From the NCBI RefSeq assembly GCF_038446955.1, contig NZ_CP151803.1:1984001-2048000 (forward strand): DNA of 64,000 bases. Direction: 5' to 3'. The notes beneath the pieces were generated by a model. It was not told where the DNA came from and did not search any database. It worked only from the letters and a program-made list of their open reading frames with translations. The position numbers were made by a program, and so were the translations under genes. The first letter of the stretch is position 1; each line of letters starts with the position of its first letter. Of the stretch, positions 18,543 through 25,467 are shown piece by piece. The stretch is from Pedobacter sp. FW305-3-2-15-E-R2A2 (GTDB taxonomy: Bacteria > Bacteroidota > Bacteroidia > Sphingobacteriales > Sphingobacteriaceae).

Positions 18543-19916
18543 ATGAATTTAATTGAAATGTTAAAGAATGAGGTAAGCCCAAGTGTGATCTCATCTTTAA
18601 GCCAGAAAGCTGGCGTAACTGAAGACCAGGTGCAAACCGGGTTTTCTGCAGGCATCCCCGCCATCCTTGCCGGTATCCTTAAAAATGGTGCCGGAGGGGA
18701 TTCAGGCTTTCTGGGTAAAATGCTCTCTAATGTGACCAATTCAGGTACGGTAAGTCAGACGGAAGATTTATTGGGTAGTGGCGATGATTCTTTACTAGAG
18801 AAAGGAAAGTCAATGTTAGGTGGCTTATTTGGTCAGGACAGCGATGCAGTCAGCAATTCCGTTTCTGCGGCCAGCGGATTGTCTGCGGATAAATCTTCAG
18901 GTTTACTGGCCATGATCGCCCCCTTGGTTACCGGCTTCATTGCAAAGATAATGGCCAGTAAAGGATGGAGTATGACCGATTTATTAGGTAAAATTTTTGA
19001 AAGTAAAGCGGAGATTAGCGCCGCCCTTCCGCAAGGCCTAGGCGACTCTTTAGGCTTAGCCAACATCAATATGCCAAATGTCGAGATTCCTAAAGAAGTA
19101 ATACCTGAAGTAGAAGTTCCCAGGGTAGAGATCCCCAAAGTGGAAGTGCCAAAAGTAGAAGTTCCGAAAGTTGCCCCGATAAATTATGGACCATCCGACG
19201 ATACCAAATCGGGAGGCGGTTTTCTAAAATGGCTGATTCCTTTGTTGATTATCCTTGTAGGCGCCTGGTGGATCATGGGCCGGTCGGGCTGTAACAAATC
19301 ATCAATGAGCAATGCTACAGACTCTTTATCGGCGAAAGTAGATTCCATGGGAAGTCGCATCGATTCTGCTGGAACTGCGATTAAAACAGGAGCAGGGACC
19401 GTGGCAAGCGCTGTTGCCGGTAAATTAAATGAAGCCGGAGATTTTGTAAGGGACCTGGGTGCTAAAATCACTAAAAAACTAGCAGACGGCACTGAAATCA
19501 GTATTGGAGAGAATTCTGTAGAAAACAGGTTGATCTCCTTTATTGAAGACAAGGATAAAGCCGTTGATAAAACCACCTGGTTTACTTTTGACAGGTTATA
19601 TTTTGAAACAGGAAAGAGTACACTAAAGGCAGAATCACAAGAGCAGTTAAAAAACATCACTGCCATTTTAAAAGCCTATCCAAACGTAAGGCTCAAAATG
19701 GGTGGTTATACTGATAACACCGGTGTTGCTGCGGTGAACAAGAAAATATCAAACGAAAGGGCAAATGCAGCAGTGCAGGAACTGGTGAAACTGGGCGTCG
19801 ATGCGACGCGTCTGGAGGCGGAAGGTTATGGTCCTGAGCATCCCATTGCCAGCAATGATACGCCTGAAGGAAGGGCACAAAACCGTCGTATTGACATTCG
19901 CGTAATTCAAAAATAA
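18543..19916 (+). CDS. DUF937 (YidB-like) domain fused to a C-terminal OmpA peptidoglycan-binding domain
   Basis: 457 residues without a classical signal peptide. Residues 1-130 resemble the DUF937/YidB family (MNLIEMLKNEVSPSVISSLS; GIPAILAGILKNG). Residues about 176-213 are a proline/valine repeat of the type PKVEVPKVEVPKV. One membrane helix lies at about 227-246 (FLKWLIPLLIILVGAWWIMG). The C-terminus (about 345-457) is an OmpA-like domain with FETGKSTLKAES, GGYTDNTG and GRAQNRRIDIRV, which binds peptidoglycan. The topology suggests DUF937 in the cytoplasm, the helix in the inner membrane and OmpA in the periplasm. The role is not known; an envelope-anchoring function is inferred. Confidence 0.85.
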   Translation: MNLIEMLKNEVSPSVISSLSQKAGVTEDQVQTGFSAGIPAILAGILKNGAGGDSGFLGKMLSNVTNSGTVSQTEDLLGSGDDSLLEKGKSMLGGLFGQDSDAVSNSVSAASGLSADKSSGLLAMIAPLVTGFIAKIMASKGWSMTDLLGKIFESKAEISAALPQGLGDSLGLANINMPNVEIPKEVIPEVEVPRVEIPKVEVPKVEVPKVAPINYGPSDDTKSGGGFLKWLIPLLIILVGAWWIMGRSGCNKSSMSNATDSLSAKVDSMGSRIDSAGTAIKTGAGTVASAVAGKLNEAGDFVRDLGAKITKKLADGTEISIGENSVENRLISFIEDKDKAVDKTTWFTFDRLYFETGKSTLKAESQEQLKNITAILKAYPNVRLKMGGYTDNTGVAAVNKKISNERANAAVQELVKLGVDATRLEAEGYGPEHPIASNDTPEGRAQNRRIDIRVIQK

Positions 19917-19934
19917 TCATTAACAACGAACACA

Positions 19935-19963
19935 ATGCCCGGCCGGAAACAGGCCGGGCATTT
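19935..19963 (+). terminator. Rho-independent terminator after the OmpA-family gene
   Basis: ATGCCCGGCC (19935-19944) and GGCCGGGCAT (19952-19961) form a perfect 10-bp GC-rich stem with a short loop, followed by TT and an A-rich stretch. The T run is weak. Confidence 0.65.
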
Positions 19964-19982
19964 ATAAAAAGACAGGACACTT

Positions 19983-20747
19983 ATGGCATGGAATCCGGAT
20001 ATCTATAACACTTTTAAAGAGCAACGCTACCAACCTTTTTACGATTTACTGTCCTTAATAAAAGTGAAGCCGGATTTGAAAGTGATAGATCTCGGTTGCG
20101 GAACCGGAGAACTGACGCGTAAGCTGAGCGATTACTTACCTGGCGCCGCGGTCCTGGGCATTGATGCTTCGGCAGAGATGTTGAGAGATGCCAGTACGTT
20201 TAGCCGGAAGAACCTGAGTTTTGAGCAGTCTGAGATTGAGGCACATCTTCAAAACGGAGAAAAATACGACCTGATTTTTTCAAATGCCGCACTGCAATGG
20301 ATCGACGGACATCCCCAATTGCTTCCTAAAATTATTTCTTCCCTCAAAAAAGGCGGACAACTCGCCGTTCAGGTCCCCTCAAATCATGAGCATTTTACCC
20401 ATCGCACGCTAAGAGATATCGCCGCGAAAGAACCCTTTAAAAGCACGTTCAATGGTTGGCAAAGGGGAGTATCCGTACTTTCCATCGAAAGCTATTCCAG
20501 GATTTTGTTCGACAATGCTGCGCGGGAAATCACCGTTTATGAAAAGATTTATCCGCATGTGCTGAAAGATGCCATGGCCATCTACGACTGGACCTCGGGT
20601 ACGGCAATGATCCCTTATGTGGAAAGACTGGAGGGCGACTTAAAAGAAGATTTTATCAAAGAATATCAAAAGAGACTGCTAAAAGAATATCCCCAACAAC
20701 CTGTTTTCTATCCGTTTAAACGAATCATTATGTCGGGAATATTCTAA
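19983..20747 (+). CDS. Class I SAM methyltransferase, trans-aconitate 2-methyltransferase-like
   Basis: 254 residues. The start MAWNPDIYNTFKEQRYQPFYDLL matches the W-[DN]-P-x-x-Y...R...P..DLL opening of Tam proteins. The SAM site shows VIDLGCGTGELT, followed by GIDASAEML. FSNAALQWI and a C-terminal YPFKRI complete the family pattern. Tam methylates trans-aconitate with S-adenosylmethionine in the cytoplasm. The assignment to that substrate rests on similarity alone. It is flanked by a terminator upstream and a converging gene downstream, so it appears to be a single-gene unit. Confidence 0.82.
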   Translation: MAWNPDIYNTFKEQRYQPFYDLLSLIKVKPDLKVIDLGCGTGELTRKLSDYLPGAAVLGIDASAEMLRDASTFSRKNLSFEQSEIEAHLQNGEKYDLIFSNAALQWIDGHPQLLPKIISSLKKGGQLAVQVPSNHEHFTHRTLRDIAAKEPFKSTFNGWQRGVSVLSIESYSRILFDNAAREITVYEKIYPHVLKDAMAIYDWTSGTAMIPYVERLEGDLKEDFIKEYQKRLLKEYPQQPVFYPFKRIIMSGIF

Positions 20748-20754
20748 TGCCGGA

Positions 20755-21045
20755 TCAGCTGATCTTTTCTGTATGATAAATTTGTACCGTGCCCTCAATA
20801 ATGTCTGCTGAATCTGCTATAAAACGGGCAATATGAGGTTGGGCATTGTGAAGGTCCCATCCTGCATGGCTTTCCCAGATTTCATGGAAAATAAAAACAT
20901 TTCTATTTCCATGATCCTGATGAAGGTCATATTGCAGGCAGGCATTTTCCTTCCTGGATTCCACAACAAGTTGTTGCAGCAAAGGTTTCATCGCATCAGA
21001 TGCGCCTTCTTTACTTTTTACAATAGCGGTTAAGTATATATTCAT
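20755..21045 (-). CDS. Antibiotic biosynthesis monooxygenase (ABM/YgiN-like) domain protein
   Basis: 96 residues, a single ABM domain. YLTAIVKSKEGASDAMKPLL is followed by ESRKENACLQYDLHQD, FIFHEIWES and HIARFIADSADIIEG. This matches small quinol monooxygenase or signal-degrading proteins such as YgiN and LsrG. They are dimeric, cofactor-free cytoplasmic proteins. The substrate is not deducible. It converges with the methyltransferase (7-bp gap) and has its own promoter box at 21069-21076. Confidence 0.85.
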   Translation of the reverse strand: MNIYLTAIVKSKEGASDAMKPLLQQLVVESRKENACLQYDLHQDHGNRNVFIFHEIWESHAGWDLHNAQPHIARFIADSADIIEGTVQIYHTEKIS

Positions 21046-21068
21046 TTCTTGATGTTTTAATGTCGGGG

Positions 21069-21076
21069 CAAAGGTA
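21069..21076 (-). promoter_or_regulatory. -7 box TACCTTTG for the ABM gene
   Basis: A perfect TAnnTTTG on the minus strand, 24 bp before the ATG at 21045. No clear -33 TTG stands at the expected distance. Confidence 0.45.
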
Positions 21077-21328
21077 AGGCAGTTTTTCTATTCCTCTCAT
21101 CAGATGAATCATGCCCTTGTATTATAATTCTGATGTTCGTTCAAATGAAACTCCTGCCTTTTTCAGATTTAATAAAGAAAGTGATAATTATTTAAATTAT
21201 AATAAGAAAATATATTGCAAATGTAATGATGTTTTTTGTAGATTAGTTTAATCCAATTGTTCCTAATGTTTGTAAAGTAAATTTATTCAGGTGTAAAAAT
21301 TCCTTTTTGTAAATCAACTGTTCTCTAT

Positions 21329-22912
21329 ATGATAAACCTATTGCAATCCAGGCTGGAAAATTCTGAAGCCGTTGTTATCTCTCTTATAAAAGAGCTTAAT
21401 GTTAATGTAAGCAAGTTTACGGCCATCAATAATTTGAATGAGCATCCGGAATACCCGAGTTTACTGGCCATCAGCGATTCCTTGAATGGCTGGAGAATTC
21501 CTCATGAAACGTATAGAATAGATAAAGCCGATTATAATGCGGCAGACCTTTCTTTTCCTTTAATTGCGCATTTCAAAGATAGTGGCGGAAGGTTTTTGCT
21601 GATCCATGGGATTGCAAACGGGAAAGTAACCTATACCAACGAAAGGGAGAAAAAGGCCGTGATGGAAGAGGCTGAGTTCCTCAGGAACTGGGATGGGATT
21701 ATATTGTACGCCCAAAAAGAAACAGATAGCGGTGAAGAAAACTATAACATGGAGTTGCTTAAAGGCTGGTTTGATCAGGCCCGTGCTCCTTTTTTAATCC
21801 TGCTGTTGCTGACTTGTATTGCAGCCTCCATCAATTACTCAGGAATAAGTGTTGCTTATGCGGGTTTACTGGCTGTAAAACTGGTTGGCCTGGTGGTCAG
21901 CGTGTTGTTATTGATGCACAGTATAGATGGCAATAATCCTTTTATACAGAATTTATGTAGTCTTGGAAAGGAAAACAACTGTAACGCGATCTTGAAGTCG
22001 GACGCCGCTAAAGTGACCAGCTGGCTGAGCTGGAGTGAGGTGGGCATGTTCTATTTTGCAGGCTCCTTTCTTTGCCTGTTATTATATCCTCAGTCCATCA
22101 GTTTACTGGCCTGGTTGTGTGTCGCCTCCTTACCTTATACCTTTTACTCCATCGGATACCAGATGAAGATTAAAAACTGGTGTGTACTTTGTTGCACGAT
22201 ACAAGGCGTACTCTGGCTGGAGGCCTTTGCTTTCCTGATGAATTCCTCTTTTACTTTTAACATTCCTTTTTCCGTACTTCCGGCTGTTGCCATTTGTTTT
22301 CTGCTTCCAATCGCCATCTGGGCATTCATTAAACCTTTCCTTACTAAAGCCGGACAAACCAAACATCTGAAACAACAACTTAAGGGATTTAAATACAATA
22401 GTGATTTGTTCAATAAATTGCTCACCGGACAACCGCGTTATGCAGTGCCCGAAGACCTGAAAGCCATTAGACTAGGCAACCCAAATGCAGAAACGATCAT
22501 CACTATGGTCACCAACCCATTCTGCGGTCCATGTGCTGCTACCCATAAAATGCTGGATGAATGGTTGCTGACCAGAGAAGACCTGCAGTTGAAGATCCTG
22601 TTTACCACTGCAAATAAGGAGGAAGATGCCCGCACAAAAGTAGCCAGACATGTAACCGCATTAAGCCTTTCGAAAGATGGAAAATATGTAGGTGAAGCAC
22701 TAAACGGATGGTACAAACAAAGCAGCAAAGATTACGATACCTGGGCCAGTCAATATCCGGTAAGCATCAATGAGGAAATGAATACGGTAACGGAGAAGCA
22801 AAAGGCCTGGTGTGAAATGGCTGAAATTACTTTTACACCGACCATTCTAGTCAATGGATATAAGCTAATGGATCCCTACAGACTGGAAGATATCCAGTTC
22901 ATGGATATTTAG
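21329..22912 (+). CDS. C39-like domain / vitamin K epoxide reductase / thioredoxin fusion
   Basis: 527 residues. Residues 1-130 resemble a C39 bacteriocin-processing peptidase (NEHPEYPSLLAISDSLNGW; FLLIHGI with the His), but the catalytic Cys position reads as Ser/Phe (NVSKFTAI), so it is likely inactive. A four- or five-helix VKOR domain (about 150-335) carries cysteines C210 and C218 in the loop and the C285-x-x-C288 redox pair in WCVLCC. A C-terminal thioredoxin-like domain (about 365-525) has C399-G-P-C402. Such fusions are expected to form disulfides in exported proteins, and in Bacteroidota often stand near peptide-export systems. No transporter or leader peptide gene is next to it here. 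A 283-bp AT-rich region precedes the start. Confidence 0.88.
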   Translation: MINLLQSRLENSEAVVISLIKELNVNVSKFTAINNLNEHPEYPSLLAISDSLNGWRIPHETYRIDKADYNAADLSFPLIAHFKDSGGRFLLIHGIANGKVTYTNEREKKAVMEEAEFLRNWDGIILYAQKETDSGEENYNMELLKGWFDQARAPFLILLLLTCIAASINYSGISVAYAGLLAVKLVGLVVSVLLLMHSIDGNNPFIQNLCSLGKENNCNAILKSDAAKVTSWLSWSEVGMFYFAGSFLCLLLYPQSISLLAWLCVASLPYTFYSIGYQMKIKNWCVLCCTIQGVLWLEAFAFLMNSSFTFNIPFSVLPAVAICFLLPIAIWAFIKPFLTKAGQTKHLKQQLKGFKYNSDLFNKLLTGQPRYAVPEDLKAIRLGNPNAETIITMVTNPFCGPCAATHKMLDEWLLTREDLQLKILFTTANKEEDARTKVARHVTALSLSKDGKYVGEALNGWYKQSSKDYDTWASQYPVSINEEMNTVTEKQKAWCEMAEITFTPTILVNGYKLMDPYRLEDIQFMDI

Positions 22913-22927
22913 GGATTTCGGTATAAC

Positions 22928-22980
22928 ATTAAGCTATTTTGGCATATTGACGGAATTTTAAGTAAATCTGATTAGATTTA
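22928..22980 (+). promoter_or_regulatory. Candidate operator ATTAAGNNATTTTGGCATA plus ATTAGATTTA
   Basis: ATTAAGCTATTTTGGCATA (22928-22946) is repeated as ATTAAGTGATTTTGGCATA at 25344-25362, and inverted as the core ATTAAGGGATTTTGGC at 28825-28840. ATTAGATTTA follows exactly 43 bp after the motif start here (22971-22980) and at 25387. TAGATTTA is one base from TAnnTTTG, which would put the operator in an activator position upstream of the promoter. Confidence 0.6.
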
Positions 22981-22998
22981 ACTAAAGGATTTAATCTT

Positions 22999-25284
22999 AT
23001 GAAACAGATTTACGCTTGTTTTGTCTTTTTGCTATGCAGCATCGCTGTGGTTGCACAGGTGAAAAATCCGGAAATCAATTGGGCGGATTACATGAAGCGC
23101 CAAACCATGCGTTGGGATTCCATCAGCACAAGCTATTATACAGGAATCTTATTGGGGAATGGCTTGCTGGGGACCAATATCTACAAAGAAGATGAGTATA
23201 CCATCCGGTTTGATGTCGGAAGAACCGATGTAACTGATCAACGGCAACATCAGGGGACAGCACTCTCGGAAGCGCTGATCTCCAGGCCAAGGTTGCCTAT
23301 AGGAAGGATGACATTAAAGACCATTGGCAAAATCACCGGAGCTAAGATGAGTCTGGACCTCTATAACGCCAAAGCCGGGGGGACGATCTATACCAGCAAA
23401 GGGACCCTGGAATTCAGCGCCTTTGTTCCCGCAAATACGAATGTCATCTATATCCGGGCAAAAGGTACGCAGCAGGAAAAAAATATCAACTGGCAGTTCG
23501 TGGCGGAAAGCAGTAAAAGTCCGCGCATGAACCAGAACAATACCGGGAATCCGGAAGTATATCCGGAAAACCCAGCCTTCTCCCTTAAAAAATCAGGAAT
23601 ATTTTCCATTTGTCATCAGTTGCTGTTAAATGGTGGTGGATATGCCACAGCCTGGACGGCTAAAAAAGGGCTAAACGAAAGCACCATGCTGATTTCTGTC
23701 GGATATGATGCAGAAGGGCAGCTGGATGAAATAAAGGAGGCAACCACTGCGATCAACAGCTTCCTGGTTACAAAAATGCCGGTTGTTTTTGCGGCCCATC
23801 AAAAATGGTGGCATCAGTTTTACCAGCAAAGTTTCCTTTCTCTTCCGGATCAGCGGATGGAAAGTTTTTACTGGATTCAGTTGTATAAGCTCGCTGCTGC
23901 AACGAGGGCCAATAAGCCGATGGTCGACCTGATGGGGCCATGGTTTACCAGTAAAACGCCATGGCCGGGCATTTGGTGGAACCTCAATACACAATTAACC
24001 TATTCCCCGATTTTCGCTTCCAATCATTTGGAACTGGGAAAATCGCTGTTTAATACCCTGAATAAAAACTTAGCAAACCTGATCAGTAATGTTCCTGAAG
24101 AATGGCGGAAAGATGCGGCGGCTATTGGACGGACCACCGGATATGACCTGGTTTCTCCCTTGCTCGAGGCAAATAAAGAGCATGGACAATTCGAACTCGG
24201 GAACCTCACCTGGGTGATGTTTTACTACTATCAATATTATTCCTATACCAAAGACCGGGAAGAACTGACCAAATACATTTACCCTTTGTTAAAAAGGTCT
24301 GTAAACCATCTTTTGTATCATTTGAAAAAAGATGAGGCAGGCGTTTTTCATTTACCTTCTTCTTTTTCTCCGGAGTACAAATATGCCGAGGATGCCAATT
24401 ATGCCTTATCCAGCCTGCGCTGGGGATTACAAACGCTGATTGCACTGGATAAAAAAGAAGAACTGAAAGATGCAGACCGTGGAAAATGGGAATCGATATT
24501 AGCACATCTGGTTCCTTATCCGGTAGACGATACCGGTCTGATGATTGGTAAGGACGTACCGCTGACCAGTTCACACCGTCATTATTCTCACCTGCTGATG
24601 ATTTATCCTTATCGCCTGATCAATACCGATCAGCCGGAGCACAGGGAACTCATCGAGAAATCTCTGAACCACTGGATTTCACTCAAAGGGGCTTTGCAGG
24701 GTTACACCTTTACCGGTGCAGCTTCGATCAATGCGATGATGGGAAAAGGAAATCAGTCCTATGATTTGTTAAATCAACTTTTTGATCAGTTCATCAAGCC
24801 CAATACCCTTTATCAGGAGTCCGGTCCGGTAATCGAAACCCCACTTTCGGCGGCTACTTCTATTCAGGAAATGCTGATCCAAAGCTGGGCTGGAAAAATA
24901 AGGGTTTTCCCTGCAGTTCCCGATCAATGGAAAAATGTATCCTTTGATAAGTTCCGTGCAGAAGGCGGCTTTCTGGTTTCTGCGAACAGGGAAGATGGAG
25001 CCACTTCATTCATCAGGATCTTTAGCACCAAAGGAGATACCTGTCAGGTACAGACGGATATGAAAGTGAGCATGGTGAGTTCTGATAAAAGGAAAGAACT
25101 GGCCTTCACGGTATTTGAACATGAAGGGAAAATGAACCTTAGTTTTTCTACCATTCCCGGCGAAACGATCTTACTTTCTGAGGGATATGATACGAGCAAA
25201 TTTAACATCCTGCCTGTAAAGCCGATGATCAGAACAAATTGGAGCTGGGGCCTGAAAACCAAGCCCTTCGCCGGTTCAAATTAA
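22999..25284 (+). CDS. Divergent GH95-like secreted glycosidase
   Basis: 761 residues with a signal peptide (cleaved near VVAQV, residue 20). The architecture is that of GH95: an N-terminal beta-domain with ILLGNGLLGTNIY, then an alpha-barrel. Family landmarks are recognisable but changed. N328-L-N330 in WWNLNTQLTYSP matches the Asn-x-Asn pair, SSHRHYSHLLMIYPY matches HRHxSHLYxLYP, and IETPLSAATSIQEMLIQS replaces IDGNFGxTAGIxEMLLQS, putting E613 where the catalytic Asp would be. It may act on a different sugar or linkage, or be a sister family. It has its own upstream control region shared with 25468 and 28917. Confidence 0.75.
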   Translation: MKQIYACFVFLLCSIAVVAQVKNPEINWADYMKRQTMRWDSISTSYYTGILLGNGLLGTNIYKEDEYTIRFDVGRTDVTDQRQHQGTALSEALISRPRLPIGRMTLKTIGKITGAKMSLDLYNAKAGGTIYTSKGTLEFSAFVPANTNVIYIRAKGTQQEKNINWQFVAESSKSPRMNQNNTGNPEVYPENPAFSLKKSGIFSICHQLLLNGGGYATAWTAKKGLNESTMLISVGYDAEGQLDEIKEATTAINSFLVTKMPVVFAAHQKWWHQFYQQSFLSLPDQRMESFYWIQLYKLAAATRANKPMVDLMGPWFTSKTPWPGIWWNLNTQLTYSPIFASNHLELGKSLFNTLNKNLANLISNVPEEWRKDAAAIGRTTGYDLVSPLLEANKEHGQFELGNLTWVMFYYYQYYSYTKDREELTKYIYPLLKRSVNHLLYHLKKDEAGVFHLPSSFSPEYKYAEDANYALSSLRWGLQTLIALDKKEELKDADRGKWESILAHLVPYPVDDTGLMIGKDVPLTSSHRHYSHLLMIYPYRLINTDQPEHRELIEKSLNHWISLKGALQGYTFTGAASINAMMGKGNQSYDLLNQLFDQFIKPNTLYQESGPVIETPLSAATSIQEMLIQSWAGKIRVFPAVPDQWKNVSFDKFRAEGGFLVSANREDGATSFIRIFSTKGDTCQVQTDMKVSMVSSDKRKELAFTVFEHEGKMNLSFSTIPGETILLSEGYDTSKFNILPVKPMIRTNWSWGLKTKPFAGSN

Positions 25285-25343
25285 GGGTCAGGTGATCAGC
25301 TCCGGTCAGTCTGCAGGTAAATATTGTGTCCTTTCAACATTGT

Positions 25344-25396
25344 ATTAAGTGATTTTGGCATAACAGAAATTATCTCAGCTAAACCAATTAGATTTA
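25344..25396 (+). promoter_or_regulatory. Second copy of the operator ATTAAGNNATTTTGGCATA plus ATTAGATTTA
   Basis: ATTAAGTGATTTTGGCATA at 25344-25362, then ATTAGATTTA at 25387-25396. The spacing is identical to the copy before 22999 (43 bp), although the 24 bp between them are only weakly alike. It lies 106 bp before the GH116-like start in a 183-bp gap that holds no other gene. Confidence 0.6.
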
Positions 25397-25467
25397 GTTG
25401 AAGAGGCTGCTATTTATAGATGCTCCGGGCGCTTCTGATCTCCTGATGCACACACAAAGAACCAAAT

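Noticed and set aside
21133..21195. Short ORF (MFVQMKLLPFSDLIKKVIII) as a precursor peptide for the VKOR/thioredoxin protein
   Set aside because: It has no double-glycine leader and no Cys to oxidise, and lies in AT-rich DNA; chance is more likely.
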